Below are positions 44,721-55,170 of a DNA stretch of 64,000 bases, piece by piece. Under the pieces are notes generated by a model. It worked only from the letters and a program-made list of their open reading frames with translations. It made no database searches and was not told where the DNA came from. The DNA is from Oceanimonas doudoroffii (lineage in GTDB: Bacteria; Pseudomonadota; Gammaproteobacteria; Enterobacterales; Aeromonadaceae), in NCBI RefSeq assembly GCF_002242685.1, contig NZ_NBIM01000008.1, forward strand, positions 62,001 to 126,000, read 5' to 3'. Each line of letters starts with the position of its first letter. The first letter of the stretch is position 1. Position numbers and translations under genes: made by a program.

Positions 44721-47700
44721 ATGAAAGATCATTCACTGTCGCTGGTGACTTGCCGGGAGCAGGTTCGGAGTCATTACCTGGCGGATGAAGCCAAGGTGAT
44801 TGGGGCGCTGGCCTCCGGAGCGGCCATTTCCGCCGATGTGCGGCAGCGGATCTCCGCCCGGGCCGCCGAGCTGGTACGTCAGGTGCGGGCCGGCTCCACC
44901 CCGACCATGATGGAAAAGTTTCTGGCCCAGTACGGCCTGACCACCAAGGAAGGCGTGGCCCTGATGTGCCTGGCCGAGGCACTGCTGCGGGTACCGGACA
45001 GAAGCACCATTGATGAACTGATCGAAGACAAGATTTCTTCCGGCAACTGGGGCGAGCATCGCGGCCGCTCCAGTTCCTCGTTGATCAACAGTTCCACCTG
45101 GGCACTGTTGATCACCGGCAAGCTGTTGTCACCGGTTGACCGTCAGGGCCTGTCCTCCACCCTGCGGGGCATGGTCAAGCGTCTGGGCGAGCCGGTAGTA
45201 CGCACCGCCGTAGGCCAGGCCATGAAAGAGATGGGCCGCCAGTTCGTGCTGGGCCGCAACATCGAAGAGGCGCTCAAGCGCGCCCAGAAATACGAAGCCC
45301 GTGGCTATACCTATTCCTACGACATGCTGGGTGAAGCGGCCCGTACCGATGCCGACGCCCTGCGCTACCACAAGGCCTATTCTTCCGCCATTGCTTCCCT
45401 GGCGCCGCACTGCAAGCATCAGGACATTCGCAAGAACCCCGGCATTTCGGTGAAGCTGTCGGCCCTGCATGCCCGTTACGAATTCGGCCAGAAAGCGCGG
45501 GTGATGCAGGAGCTGGTGCCCCGCACCCTGGTGCTGGCACAGCAGGCCAAGGCCGCCAACATGGGCTTTAACATCGATGCGGAAGAGGCGGATCGGCTGG
45601 ATCTGTCCCTGGACGTGATCGAGGCCGTGCTGTCCGATTCAACCCTGGCGGGCTGGGATGGTTTCGGCATTGTGGTGCAGGCCTTCAGCAAGCGCGCCGC
45701 CCCCGTGCTCGACTGGCTGTACGCCCTGTCCGAGAAGCTGGATCGCCGCATCATGGTGCGTCTGGTTAAAGGTGCCTACTGGGATGCGGAAATCAAGCGC
45801 GCCCAGGTGATGGGTCTGGAAGGCTTTCCGGTGTTCACCCGCAAGGTCAACAGCGATCTGTCCTACATGGCCTGTGCCAAAAAGCTGCTGGGCATGACCG
45901 ATCGCATCTACCCGCAGTTCGCGACCCACAACGCTCACTCGGTGTCGGCCATTCTTGAGCTGGCCCAGGACAAGGACTGTTTTGAATTTCAGCGCCTGCA
46001 CGGCATGGGCGAGTCCCTGCACGACGCCGTGCTGACCAGCCAGGGCACCCGCTGCCGCATTTACGCGCCCGTGGGTGCACACCAGGATCTGCTGGCCTAC
46101 CTGGTGCGTCGCCTGCTGGAAAACGGCGCCAACAGCTCCTTCGTCAACCAGATCGTCGATACCCGCATTCGGCCCGAAGACATTGCTCGGGATCCCTTTG
46201 ATACGGTGGCGGCCATGGGGAACGAGGTATCAAGCAAGATCATTGCGCGCCCCGCCGATCTTTACGGTACTGGCCGTCGCAATGCCAAGGGCTGGGATAT
46301 CACCAACCCGGTGGAAATGGCGGAGATCGATGCGGCCCGTGGTGCTTTCAGAGAGCATCAGTGGCAGGGCGGTCCGGTGATTGCCGGGGCGGTGACCAGT
46401 ACCGAAATCGAAGACGTCCGCAACCCGGCGGTGCCGAGTGATGTGGTCGGAAAGCTGGTACAGGCCAATGCCGACGACATTGAAACCGCCATCGCCGCCG
46501 CTCGCAGCGGCGTGGAAATCTGGTCCGCCCTGCCGGTGGCTGAGCGCAGCGCGCGCATTTGCAAGGTGGCGGATCTGTTTGAAGAGCACGCCCCCGAGCT
46601 GTTTGCCCTGGCCACCCGGGAAGCGGGCAAGACCATGGCGGATGCGGTGGCGGAAATTCGCGAGGCCGTGGACTTCGCCCGTTACTATCCGAACGAAGCC
46701 GAGCGCAATCAGGACTTCGGCACCGGCCGTGGCGTAATCGCCTGTATCTCGCCCTGGAACTTTCCCCTGGCCATCTTTGCCGGGCAGGTGCTGGCGGGCC
46801 TGGCGGCCGGCAATGCGGTAATCGCCAAGCCCGCGGGCCAGACCGCGCTGATCGCCACTCGGGCGGTCGAGCTGATGCATCAGGCCGGCATTCCTCGCGA
46901 GGCCATTCAGCTGCTGCCCGGCAGCGGCAGCACGGTGGGTGCGGCGCTGACCTCGGATCCGCGCATCGACGGTGTCTGCTTTACCGGCTCCACCGCCACT
47001 GCCCAGCGCATCAACAAGGTGATGGCCGAGTCGATGAAGCCGAATGCGCCCCTGGTGGCGGAGACCGGCGGCCTGAACGCCATGATCGTGGACTCCACCG
47101 CCCTGCCAGAGCAGGTGGTGCGCGACGTACTGGCATCCTCTTTCCAGAGTGCCGGCCAACGCTGCTCTGCCCTGCGCATGCTCTATGTGCAGAAGGACAT
47201 CGCCGATCACCTGCTGGCCATGCTGTTTGGCGCCATGGACGAGCTGCGCCTGGGCAATCCCTGGCACCTTGCCACCGATGTGGGACCGGTCATCGACGAC
47301 AACGCCAAGCGTGGCATTGAGGCGCACTGCGAGAAGTTCGCGCGCATGGGGCGGGTGCTCAAGCAGCTGCCGGTACCCGCCGAAGGCCTGTTTGTGGCGC
47401 CGACCGTGATCAAGCTGGAAGGCATTCACGAGCTGGAAGAAGAAATCTTTGGCCCGGTACTGCATGTAGCGACCTTTGAGGCCCATGAGCTCGATCGCGT
47501 GGTGGATCAAATCAATGCCCAGGGCTTTGGCCTGACCTTTGGCCTGCACACGCGGGTCGACAAGCGGGTGGAGCGCATCACCAGCCGGATCAAGGTTGGT
47601 AATATCTATGTCAACCGCAACCAGATTGGTGCCATCGTCGGCTCCCAGCCCTTTGGCGGTGAAGGTCTCTCGGGCACCGGTCCCAAGGCGGGTGGTCCCC

Positions 47701-48338
47701 AGTATGTGCGCCGCTTTATGGCCAGTGCGAACGGCACCGGTGTGCAACCGGCACAAGCGGCGGCGGTTACCGCGGCCCAGGTGCAGGCGGCCATTGTGCA
47801 GCTGGATGGCAAGGACTGGGCGCGCTCCCAGAACCGGGCCGAGCGGCTGGCAACCCTGTTTGGCAGTGTGCCCGCGGCCCTGGATGCCCATGCGGAAGAG
47901 ATGCCGGGCCCGACCGGTGAGCTGAACCGGCTGCGCTGTTTTGCCCGTGGCACCATCCTCTGCCTGGGGCCGGATTTGGCCTCGGCCATGACTCAGGCCG
48001 GCACCGCCCTGTCTCAGGGCAACGCCGTGGTGGTGGTGGCCCCGGGGGCTCAGGCCGCGCTGGAAGGCGCGGTGGCCGCGGGCATTCCGGCCATCGGCCT
48101 GGACGGCCTGTTGCGGCCCGAAGCGCTCGAGACCCTCACCGGGTTTGAGGCGGTGACCAGTGGCGCCGATAGCGACACCCTGCGTCAGTACCGTGTGGCC
48201 CTGGCCCGACGTGACGGGGCCCTGTTGCCGTTGATCACCGAGCAGTCGTTGCCCGAGCGCTTCGTGCTTGAGCGTCACCTCTGCGTTGATACCACCGCCG
48301 CCGGCGGCAACGCCAGCCTGATCGCGACCTCGGAGTAA
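44721..48338 (+). CDS. putA: Bifunctional proline dehydrogenase / glutamate-gamma-semialdehyde dehydrogenase PutA
   Basis: A 1205-residue PutA. It starts MKDHSLSLVTCREQVRSHYL and lacks the ribbon-helix-helix DNA-binding domain of the 1320-residue E. coli protein, so it should not repress its own gene. The FAD-dependent proline dehydrogenase barrel is at about residues 190-490 (VKGAYWDAEIKRAQ). The NAD-dependent aldehyde dehydrogenase is at about 600-1030, with GSGSTVGAAL, FTGSTATAQRI and the catalytic Cys815 in AGQRCSALRM. A C-terminal 150-residue domain follows. It oxidises proline to glutamate, passing the intermediate through an internal tunnel. A convergent Lrp-type gene is the likely regulator. 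Confidence 0.97.
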   Translation: MKDHSLSLVTCREQVRSHYLADEAKVIGALASGAAISADVRQRISARAAELVRQVRAGSTPTMMEKFLAQYGLTTKEGVALMCLAEALLRVPDRSTIDELIEDKISSGNWGEHRGRSSSSLINSSTWALLITGKLLSPVDRQGLSSTLRGMVKRLGEPVVRTAVGQAMKEMGRQFVLGRNIEEALKRAQKYEARGYTYSYDMLGEAARTDADALRYHKAYSSAIASLAPHCKHQDIRKNPGISVKLSALHARYEFGQKARVMQELVPRTLVLAQQAKAANMGFNIDAEEADRLDLSLDVIEAVLSDSTLAGWDGFGIVVQAFSKRAAPVLDWLYALSEKLDRRIMVRLVKGAYWDAEIKRAQVMGLEGFPVFTRKVNSDLSYMACAKKLLGMTDRIYPQFATHNAHSVSAILELAQDKDCFEFQRLHGMGESLHDAVLTSQGTRCRIYAPVGAHQDLLAYLVRRLLENGANSSFVNQIVDTRIRPEDIARDPFDTVAAMGNEVSSKIIARPADLYGTGRRNAKGWDITNPVEMAEIDAARGAFREHQWQGGPVIAGAVTSTEIEDVRNPAVPSDVVGKLVQANADDIETAIAAARSGVEIWSALPVAERSARICKVADLFEEHAPELFALATREAGKTMADAVAEIREAVDFARYYPNEAERNQDFGTGRGVIACISPWNFPLAIFAGQVLAGLAAGNAVIAKPAGQTALIATRAVELMHQAGIPREAIQLLPGSGSTVGAALTSDPRIDGVCFTGSTATAQRINKVMAESMKPNAPLVAETGGLNAMIVDSTALPEQVVRDVLASSFQSAGQRCSALRMLYVQKDIADHLLAMLFGAMDELRLGNPWHLATDVGPVIDDNAKRGIEAHCEKFARMGRVLKQLPVPAEGLFVAPTVIKLEGIHELEEEIFGPVLHVATFEAHELDRVVDQINAQGFGLTFGLHTRVDKRVERITSRIKVGNIYVNRNQIGAIVGSQPFGGEGLSGTGPKAGGPQYVRRFMASANGTGVQPAQAAAVTAAQVQAAIVQLDGKDWARSQNRAERLATLFGSVPAALDAHAEEMPGPTGELNRLRCFARGTILCLGPDLASAMTQAGTALSQGNAVVVVAPGAQAALEGAVAAGIPAIGLDGLLRPEALETLTGFEAVTSGADSDTLRQYRVALARRDGALLPLITEQSLPERFVLERHLCVDTTAAGGNASLIATSE

Positions 48339-48346
48339 CAAGCAAA

Positions 48347-48380
48347 ACGGCCGTGACCCGGTTCAACGGGTCACGGCCGT
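48347..48380. terminator. Long hairpin after putA
   Basis: ACGGCCGTGACCCG, loop GTTCAA, CGGGTCACGGCCGT: a perfect 14-bp stem between convergent putA and the Lrp-family gene. There is no T-tract, so it may act as a bidirectional transcript end or mRNA 3' stabiliser rather than a classical terminator. Confidence 0.65.
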
Positions 48381-48403
48381 GGCGTTACCTGGCCTCGGCC
48401 GGT

Positions 48404-48865
48404 TTAGATGCCGACGGGGCCGATATCCCGCACGTTTTCCATCACCACAAAGGTGCTGGTCTGCAGCACATGGGGAAGGGCGGAGATCTTCTCTCCCAGC
48501 ACCATGCGGTAGGATGCCATGTCCTTGGTACGCACCTTCAGCAGGTAGTCAAAGCCCCCGGCGATCATGTGGCACTGCTCCACTTCGGTGATCTTGAGGG
48601 CCGCCTTGTTAAAGGCCGAGAGGGCCTTGCTGCTGGTATCGCTCAGGGTGATCTGCACAAAGGCGATATGGCTCATGCCGAGCTTGCTCTGATCCACCAG
48701 GGCGGTATAACCCTTGATGTATCCCTGTTCTTCCAGCTTGCGCATTCTCAGCTGGCAGGGGGTTTTTGACAATCCTACCCGTGATGCCAGCTCGGTCAGC
48801 GTCATGCGGGCATTTTCCTGAAGTTCCTTGATGATCTGCTGATCGGCCCTGTCCAGATGTCCCAT
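48404..48865 (-). CDS. Lrp/AsnC family regulator, probable putA activator
   Basis: A 153-residue Lrp/AsnC protein. The N-terminal helix-turn-helix is at about residues 20-45 (RMTLTELASRVGLSKTPCQLRMRKLEEQGYI), followed by a RAM ligand-binding domain (HIAFVQITL, CHMIAGGFDYLLKVRTKDM). ATG 48865 is preferred over the upstream 48877 start. It converges on putA. In alphaproteobacteria the related PutR activates putA in response to proline. The lack of a DNA-binding domain in this PutA makes the same role likely here, but it is inferred. Confidence 0.88.
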   Translation of the reverse strand: MGHLDRADQQIIKELQENARMTLTELASRVGLSKTPCQLRMRKLEEQGYIKGYTALVDQSKLGMSHIAFVQITLSDTSSKALSAFNKAALKITEVEQCHMIAGGFDYLLKVRTKDMASYRMVLGEKISALPHVLQTSTFVVMENVRDIGPVGI

Positions 48866-48987
48866 GGTTAGCCTCACCTGTAGAATTTATGAATAGTCTG
48901 GCACATCAAGTGTGCCTCATAAGTCTACAAGCGTTTTATTTTTGGTAAAACTGTCCTTTTGCTTCAGGCTTGAGTGTGCCTTTGTGC

Positions 48988-50115
48988 TTAGCGCGCATGG
49001 GTGGGCATGCCCTTATCCACGGCGCGAATCAACCGGGCAGTCTTGCGATCCTGGCGGGCCAGCTTGTCTGCCTGCCGGGCCAGGGCCCAGTCGATATGCT
49101 CCCGCACCATGTCATCCACCTGGTCACGTTTTTGCTCCAGGGCAAACACCACCATGGGGCTGGCGGGGGCGTTGCCCAGGGCCACGGCGATATTGCGCAG
49201 CCAGCGGCGGTGACCGATACGGCGAATGGGGCTGCCCTCGGTCATGCTCAGAAAGTGTGTCTCGCTCCAGTCAAACAGCTCCAGCAATTGCGGTGCATGC
49301 AGCCGCTCCCGTGGGGCAAAGTCCGGCTCCTGGCTGGCATTGGCAAAGCGGTTCCAGGGACAGATCAGCTGGCAGTCGTCGCAGCCGTAAATGCGATTGC
49401 CCATCAGCGGACGAAATTCTTCCGGAATGGGGCCGTCCAGCTCTATGGTGAGGTAGGAAATGCAGCGGCGGGCGTCCACCACATAGGGTTCAACAATGGC
49501 CTGGGTCGGGCAGATGGTGAGACAGGCCACGCAGTTGCCACAGCCTTCTGCCACCGGCTGGTCCACCGGCAGCGGCAGGTTGACCAACAGCTCACCGAGG
49601 AAAAAGAACGAGCCCTGCTCCTTGTTGAGCACCAGGGAATGCTTGCCGGTCCAGCCCAGGCCGGCGTTCACCGCCAGCGGTCGTTCCAGCACCGGCGCCG
49701 AGTCCACAAAGGGGCGGGCGACCAGCTTCTCGGCCCGCTCGGCGATTTTGTCCGCCAGCTTCTTCAGCCGGTTGCGCAGCACCTTGTGATAGTCCCGCCC
49801 CAGCGCATAACGGCTGATGTAGCCTTTGTCCGGGTCGCTCAGCACATGGGCGATGGCCGCGTGTTCGGGCATATAGTTCATGCGCACCGAAATGACCCGC
49901 AGGGTACCCGGCAGCAGTTCATGGGGGCGGGCCCGCATCATGCCGTGGCGGGCCATGTAGTCCATTTCGCCGTGATAGCCTTTTGCCAGCCAGTCCGCCA
50001 GCTGCGACTCGTGTTCGGACAGATCGGTACCGGTAATGCCGGCCTGGTCAAAGCCTAGCTCTGCCGCCCAGAGCTTGATATCGTGAGCCAACGCAGCAAA
50101 ATCGGGAGTGGTCAT
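48988..50115 (-). CDS. queG: Epoxyqueuosine reductase QueG
   Basis: A 375-residue QueG. The cobalamin-binding catalytic region has Asp138 in FVDSAP. The two iron-sulfur clusters are bound by CGNCVACLTIC (Cys192, 195, 198, 202) and by Cys218 plus CDDCQLIC (Cys245, 248, 252). A HEAT-like C-terminus follows. It performs the last step of queuosine synthesis in tRNA. The start ATG 50115 gives [17 protein letters not shown]. Its start codon shares bases with the start codon of the divergent nnr gene. Confidence 0.96.
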   Translation of the reverse strand: MTTPDFAALAHDIKLWAAELGFDQAGITGTDLSEHESQLADWLAKGYHGEMDYMARHGMMRARPHELLPGTLRVISVRMNYMPEHAAIAHVLSDPDKGYISRYALGRDYHKVLRNRLKKLADKIAERAEKLVARPFVDSAPVLERPLAVNAGLGWTGKHSLVLNKEQGSFFFLGELLVNLPLPVDQPVAEGCGNCVACLTICPTQAIVEPYVVDARRCISYLTIELDGPIPEEFRPLMGNRIYGCDDCQLICPWNRFANASQEPDFAPRERLHAPQLLELFDWSETHFLSMTEGSPIRRIGHRRWLRNIAVALGNAPASPMVVFALEQKRDQVDDMVREHIDWALARQADKLARQDRKTARLIRAVDKGMPTHAR

Positions 50116-51631
50116 GAGCATTACCGGTCTGGAAAAGCCCCATATTCTAACACAAGGGATCTGGCTGCCGGAGCAGATCAAGCAGGGGGAACGGCAGGCC
50201 GCCGCGGCCATGGGCATGACCTTGTTTGAGTTGATGTCCCGGGCCGGTCTGGCGGCCTTTGAACTGGCCCGCCGGCAATGGCCTGGGGCTCGGCACTGGT
50301 GGGTATTTTGCGGCGGTGGCAACAACGGCGGCGACGGCTATGTGCTGGCCCGGCTGGCCCGGGCCGCCGGCCTTCGGGTGCAGCTGGTGCAGATGGGCGA
50401 TGCCGAGGCGCTAAACGGCGATGCCGCCATCGCCCGGGATCACTACCGGGCCGACGGCGGCGCCATCGAAACCCTGGGGGCACTGCAGGGCGAGCCGGAT
50501 CTGGTCATCGACGCCCTGCTCGGCACCGGCCTGAGCGGCGCACCGCGGGAGCCGGCCAGGCAGCACATTGCCGCCATCAACCGGCTGGGTGTGCCGGTGC
50601 TGGCGGTGGATTTGCCTTCCGGGCTGTGTGCCGGCAGCGGTTGCATTCCCGCCGAGGCGGTGGCGGCCGATGCCACCCTCAGCTTTGTCGGACTCAAGCC
50701 CGGGTTGCTGACCGGACGCGGGCCGGACGTGTGCGGCCGGTTGTGGCTGGCGGATCTGGGCATTCAGCACCGATTGAGGCAGGCGCCAACCTTGCAGTTG
50801 CTGCACTGGAACTCCGAGCGTGAGCATCTGCCTCGGCGCCGACAGGGGGCCCACAAGGGAGAGGCCGGCCGGCTGCTGGTGGCGGGCGGTAATGAAGGCA
50901 TGAGTGGTGCCATTCGGCTGGCGGGTGAGGCGGCGTTGCGCTGTGGTAGCGGCCTGGTGCGGCTGGTCAGTCACGCCAGCCATGTGCAGTTGCTCAACCT
51001 GACCCGTCCCGAGTTGATGACCGCCAGTTTTCCCGGTTTTGACCAGTGGTCCTGGGCCGATGCCCTGGTGCTGGGGCCCGGGCTGGGCCGGAATGACTGG
51101 AGCCGGGCGCTGTTGACCGCCGCCCTGCATGCCGGCCGGCCCATGGTGATCGACGCCGATGCCCTGCATTTGCTGGCAGGCCGGGCGCCGGCTCGGGTCG
51201 TGATTACGCCCCATGCGGGAGAGGCTGCGGCCCTGCTGGACTGCACCGCCGCCGAAGTGGAAAGCGACAGGCTCGGCGCGGTGCGGCAATTGCGGGAACA
51301 AACCGGTGCCGTGGTGGTCCTGAAAGGGGCCGGCACCCTGGTTGCCGGCGAACACGGCCTGGCCCTTTGTCCCCATGGCAATCCGGGCATGGCATCGGGA
51401 GGCATGGGGGATTTGTTATCTGGTATAATCGGCGCTTTTCTGGCCCAGGGCATAGAGCCCGAGGCCGCGGCCCGGCTTGGCGTATGCTTGCACGCCCGGG
51501 CCGGCGACCTGGCCGCCGCGTCCGGCATGGTCGGCATGCTGGCATCGGACTTGCTTACACCTATTAGACGCCTTATCAATCAGACGGAAGAACATGACAA
51601 CAACAAGCCTGACGCTGACACTGGCCGATGA
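50114..51631 (+). CDS. nnr: Bifunctional NAD(P)H-hydrate repair enzyme Nnr
   Basis: A 505-residue fusion of two repair enzymes. The N-terminal NAD(P)H-hydrate epimerase spans about residues 15-220, with [16 protein letters not shown] at 67-82 and [12 protein letters not shown]. The C-terminal ADP-dependent dehydratase spans about 235-495, with [20 protein letters not shown] and [18 protein letters not shown]. Together they restore hydrated NAD(P)H. ATG 50114 is used; GTG 50108 is an alternative. The gene overlaps tsaE by 38 nt and heads the tsaE-amiB-mutL-miaA-hfq-hflXKC run. Confidence 0.95.
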   Translation: MSITGLEKPHILTQGIWLPEQIKQGERQAAAAMGMTLFELMSRAGLAAFELARRQWPGARHWWVFCGGGNNGGDGYVLARLARAAGLRVQLVQMGDAEALNGDAAIARDHYRADGGAIETLGALQGEPDLVIDALLGTGLSGAPREPARQHIAAINRLGVPVLAVDLPSGLCAGSGCIPAEAVAADATLSFVGLKPGLLTGRGPDVCGRLWLADLGIQHRLRQAPTLQLLHWNSEREHLPRRRQGAHKGEAGRLLVAGGNEGMSGAIRLAGEAALRCGSGLVRLVSHASHVQLLNLTRPELMTASFPGFDQWSWADALVLGPGLGRNDWSRALLTAALHAGRPMVIDADALHLLAGRAPARVVITPHAGEAAALLDCTAAEVESDRLGAVRQLREQTGAVVVLKGAGTLVAGEHGLALCPHGNPGMASGGMGDLLSGIIGAFLAQGIEPEAAARLGVCLHARAGDLAAASGMVGMLASDLLTPIRRLINQTEEHDNNKPDADTGR

Positions 51632-52061
51632 ACAAGCAACCCTGGCACTGGGCGCAACCCTGGCCCGGGCTTGTGACGGCGCCTGTGTCGTTTTTTTGCA
51701 TGGTGAGCTGGGGGCGGGTAAAACCACCTTCAGCCGGGGTGTGGTCCAGGCACTTGGTCATCAGGGCAAGGTCAAAAGTCCCACCTATACCCTGGTGGAG
51801 CCCTATCAGTGTGGTGAGCGCGCCATTTATCACTTTGACCTCTACCGCCTGGCGGATCCGGAAGAGCTGGAATACATGGGCATTCGGGATTATTTCACCG
51901 ACAACAGCCTGTGCCTGGTGGAGTGGCCGGAGCGGGGAGCCGGCATGCTGCCGGCCCCGGATCTGGACATTACCCTGAGCTACCATGGCGAGGCCCGCCG
52001 AGTGATGCTGCAGGCCTACTCCGCGACCGGCCGGCAACTGCTGAAGGCGGTGCAAGCATGA
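51594..52061 (+). CDS. tsaE: tRNA threonylcarbamoyladenosine biosynthesis ATPase TsaE
   Basis: A 155-residue TsaE. The P-loop GELGAGKT is at residues 37-44, followed by [12 protein letters not shown] and [12 protein letters not shown], then [14 protein letters not shown], all conserved in the family. With TsaB and TsaD it makes the t6A base of tRNAs that read ANN codons. ATG 51594 begins within the 3' end of nnr. Its stop overlaps the amiB start (ATGA). Confidence 0.96.
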   Translation: MTTTSLTLTLADEQATLALGATLARACDGACVVFLHGELGAGKTTFSRGVVQALGHQGKVKSPTYTLVEPYQCGERAIYHFDLYRLADPEELEYMGIRDYFTDNSLCLVEWPERGAGMLPAPDLDITLSYHGEARRVMLQAYSATGRQLLKAVQA

Positions 52062-53374
52062 GAACCCTGCTGGCATTGATGTGTCTGCTGTGTACCACCA
52101 CGGCCTGGGCCAACCAGTTGCAGGGCATTCGCATCTGGCCCTCGCCCGACAATACCCGCATTGTGCTCGACATGCAGGCCTCGCCCCGCTTCGATTACTT
52201 TCTGCTGAACGGGCCGGACCGGCTGGTGGTGGATCTGGCCCAGACCCAGGGGCGGGTCAATTTTTCCGCCATCAAGAACAGCGGCGAGCTGGTTACCCGT
52301 ATTCGCGAGAGCAAGCCGCCGCAGCCGGGCAGCTACCGGCTGGTGTTTGAACTCAAGGCCGCGGCCAAGCCGGTGGTGTTTCCCCTTGCGCCGGCGGGGG
52401 ACTATGGTCACCGCCTGGTGATTGACCTGCCCTACCAGGATCAGAGCCGCAAGCCGCAACAGCCGGCCCGCAAGCTGGCGCCGGCGGGGCTGCGTGAGCT
52501 GGTGATCGCGGTGGATGCCGGCCACGGTGGTGAGGACCCGGGGGCCATCGGCCCGAAGAAAAATCGGGAAAAGCACGTGACCCTGGCCATTTCCCGCCGG
52601 CTGGCAGAACTCATCAACCAGGAGCCGGGCATGCGCGCCGTGCTGACCCGCAGCGGCGATTATTATGTCAACCTCAACAAGCGCTCGGAAATTGCCCGTA
52701 AGGCCAAGGCCGACCTGCTGCTGTCGATTCATGCCGACAGCGTGGCTAACCAGGGGCCGCGCGGCGCCTCGGTATGGTTGCTGTCGTCCAATCGGGCCAA
52801 CCGGGAAATGGCCGGCTGGCTGGAAAAGCAGGAGCAGCAGTCGGAATTGCTGGGCGGCGTGGGCGAGGTGATTTCCCAGACCGACGGCAATCCCTATCTC
52901 ACCCGCACCTTCCTCGACTTGTCCATGGACAGGTCCCGGGCCGACAGTTACGCCATCAGCGAACACATTTTGTCGGAAATGGCCAAGGTGGTGCGGCTGC
53001 ACAAGCGCAAGCCCGAGCACGCCAGCCTGGCGGTACTGAAGTCACCGGACATTCCCTCGCTGCTGATCGAGGCGGGCTTTATCTCCAACCCGCACGAGGA
53101 GCGCCTGCTGCTCAGCGCCGATCACCAGCAGAAGATAGCCCGGGCGGTGTTTAACGGCGTCAAGTCCTATTACCGGCAAAACCCGCCCAACGGCACCATG
53201 ATGGCGGCGCGGGCCGCCCCCGGTGCCGCCGTTCGGCACACGGTGAGAAGTGGCGAAAGCCTGTCGGTGATCGCCCGTCGCTACGGCGTGTCGGTCAGTC
53301 GCATCAAGGGCCACAACGATCTGAGTTCGGACGTGGTGCGGGTGGGCCAGGTGCTCAACATTCCGGGTAGCTGA
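52058..53374 (+). CDS. amiB: N-acetylmuramoyl-L-alanine amidase AmiB-type
   Basis: A 438-residue periplasmic amidase. The signal peptide is at residues 1-18. The AMIN domain at about 20-125 targets the septum. The catalytic Amidase_3 domain at about 148-385 has zinc ligands His156, Glu171 and His225 and the catalytic Glu338. One LysM peptidoglycan-binding motif is at about 391-436. It cleaves the amide bond between sugar and peptide in the wall during daughter-cell separation, usually under EnvC control. It is tightly coupled to tsaE and mutL. Confidence 0.95.
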   Translation: MRTLLALMCLLCTTTAWANQLQGIRIWPSPDNTRIVLDMQASPRFDYFLLNGPDRLVVDLAQTQGRVNFSAIKNSGELVTRIRESKPPQPGSYRLVFELKAAAKPVVFPLAPAGDYGHRLVIDLPYQDQSRKPQQPARKLAPAGLRELVIAVDAGHGGEDPGAIGPKKNREKHVTLAISRRLAELINQEPGMRAVLTRSGDYYVNLNKRSEIARKAKADLLLSIHADSVANQGPRGASVWLLSSNRANREMAGWLEKQEQQSELLGGVGEVISQTDGNPYLTRTFLDLSMDRSRADSYAISEHILSEMAKVVRLHKRKPEHASLAVLKSPDIPSLLIEAGFISNPHEERLLLSADHQQKIARAVFNGVKSYYRQNPPNGTMMAARAAPGAAVRHTVRSGESLSVIARRYGVSVSRIKGHNDLSSDVVRVGQVLNIPGS

Positions 53375-53376
53375 CC

Positions 53377-55170
53377 ATGGCCATACAAATACTGCCGGCC
53401 CGGCTGGCCAACCAGATTGCCGCCGGCGAAGTGGTGGAGCGACCCGCTTCTGTGGTTAAGGAGCTGGTGGAAAACAGCCTGGACGCCGGCGCCACCCGCA
53501 TTGAGGTGGACATTGAAAAGGGCGGCGCCAAGCTGATTCGCATTCGTGACAACGGCGGCGGCATTCCTCGGGACGAGCTGACCCTGGCGCTGTCCCGTCA
53601 CGCCACCTCCAAGGTCAGCAGCCTGGCGGATCTGGAAGCTATTCTCAGCCTGGGCTTTCGCGGTGAGGCACTGGCCTCCATCAGCTCGGTGTCCCGGCTG
53701 GTGCTCAGCGCCCGCACCGCGGAGCAGGAGCAGGGCTGGCAGGCGGTGGCCGAGGGCCGGGATATGGTGGTGCAACTGCAACCGGCATCGCACCCGGTGG
53801 GTACCACGGTGGAGGTGAGCGATCTGTTCTTCAACACCCCGGCCCGGCGGCGTTTTATGCGTACCGAGAAGACCGAGTTTGGTCATATCGACGAGGTGCT
53901 CAGGCGCATCGCCCTCAGCCGTTTTGATGTGGACCTCATCTTGCGCCACAACGGCAAGCCGGTGCGGCAGTACCGGGCCGGGCGGCTGCCGTCCCAGCAG
54001 GACAAGCGGCTGGCGGCGGTGTGCGGCCCGGCCTTTGTGGCCTCGGCGCTGAAGTTCGACAGCGAGCACCATGGCCTGCGGCTGTGGGGCTGGCTGGCGC
54101 CGCCCTCGGCGGCCCGGGCCCAACCGGATTTGCAATATACCTATGTCAATGGCCGCATGATGCGCGACAAGCTGCTTAACCACGCGGTGCGCCAGGCCTA
54201 TGGAGAACGGCTGCCGGCGGAAGGGCATGGTGCCTTTGTGCTTTATCTGGAGCTGGATGCTCGAGAAGTGGACGTCAATGTGCATCCTGCCAAGCATGAG
54301 GTGCGCTTTCACCAGGCCCGGCTGGTACACGACTTTATCTATCAGGTGCTGCATCAGGCCCTGGCCGAGGCGCCCGTGGCAGCTCCGGCCTCGGCCGCCG
54401 AGCCGGACGCCGGCTACGAGGCCGAACGCTATGATCCGCCGGCACCGACGTCATCTCCCCGTTATGCGCCCGCCGGTCATGGTTACGGTCAGCGCCCGGA
54501 GCCTGCCCGTGACGGCGGCATCAGCCGCGGGCAGTGGCAGGGGCTAGATGGCCTGATGACCACGCTGCCGAGAGCCGAGAATGTCAGGCCGGCCCCGGCG
54601 CCAACCACGATACCGGTCGGCGAGGCACCTTCCGGGGGGCCGTTGCTGCTGGAGCGGCAGCGCTTTCTGGTGGTGCTGTATCGGGAACGGCTGTGGCTGT
54701 GCGAACTCAACCAGGCACAGGCCTGGCTTGATGGCAGGGCGCTGCTGGCGGCCTGGCAGCAGGGGCTGACGCCCCAACCCCTGCTGCTGCCGATTCGGCT
54801 GGCGCTGCCGGCGGCCCGGCAGGGAGCGCTGCAACGGCATGAGGCGCTGCTGCAAAAGCTGGGCATCGAGTTGAAAACCGGTTCCGGTGACACCATTATT
54901 CTCACCCGGGTGCCTCAGCCCCTGCGTCACGCCGATCTGGCCCGGCTTTTTCCCGAGCTGCTGGCGCGACTGGAGCAGGAGCAGGCGCGCCGTCCCGAGG
55001 CCTTGTGTCAGTGGCTGACGCAACAGGCGGTGCCGAACGAGGAGTGGAGCTGGAGTCGGGCCACGGCGCTGTGGCAACGGCTGGCTCCCGAACTGAATGA
55101 AACCCTGCCGGATTTTCTGCGTCCGGTAGAGATGGAACAGCAACTGAACAGGTGGATAAATGGGGACTGA
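53377..55170 (+). CDS. mutL: DNA mismatch repair protein MutL
   Basis: A 597-residue MutL. The GHKL ATPase includes Glu29, Asn33 in [15 protein letters not shown] at 58-63 and GFRGEALAS at 93-101. A proline-rich linker lies at about 335-420. The C-terminal dimerisation domain is at about 420-597. No DQHAxxE-type endonuclease motif is seen, as expected where MutH supplies the nick. It links MutS mismatch recognition to MutH and UvrD. The start is 2 nt after the amiB stop, and miaA begins within its last 11 nt. Confidence 0.97.
   Translation: MAIQILPARLANQIAAGEVVERPASVVKELVENSLDAGATRIEVDIEKGGAKLIRIRDNGGGIPRDELTLALSRHATSKVSSLADLEAILSLGFRGEALASISSVSRLVLSARTAEQEQGWQAVAEGRDMVVQLQPASHPVGTTVEVSDLFFNTPARRRFMRTEKTEFGHIDEVLRRIALSRFDVDLILRHNGKPVRQYRAGRLPSQQDKRLAAVCGPAFVASALKFDSEHHGLRLWGWLAPPSAARAQPDLQYTYVNGRMMRDKLLNHAVRQAYGERLPAEGHGAFVLYLELDAREVDVNVHPAKHEVRFHQARLVHDFIYQVLHQALAEAPVAAPASAAEPDAGYEAERYDPPAPTSSPRYAPAGHGYGQRPEPARDGGISRGQWQGLDGLMTTLPRAENVRPAPAPTTIPVGEAPSGGPLLLERQRFLVVLYRERLWLCELNQAQAWLDGRALLAAWQQGLTPQPLLLPIRLALPAARQGALQRHEALLQKLGIELKTGSGDTIILTRVPQPLRHADLARLFPELLARLEQEQARRPEALCQWLTQQAVPNEEWSWSRATALWQRLAPELNETLPDFLRPVEMEQQLNRWINGD

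Noticed and set aside
44538..44732. 64-codon minus-strand frame upstream of putA
   Set aside because: It has low-complexity Lys/Phe composition from AT-rich DNA, no ribosome-binding site of note, and it overlaps the putA start.
46230..48341. A 703-codon open frame opposite putA
   Set aside because: High GC keeps the antisense frame open. Composition is Arg/His/Gly-rich without domains, and the plus strand carries a complete PutA.
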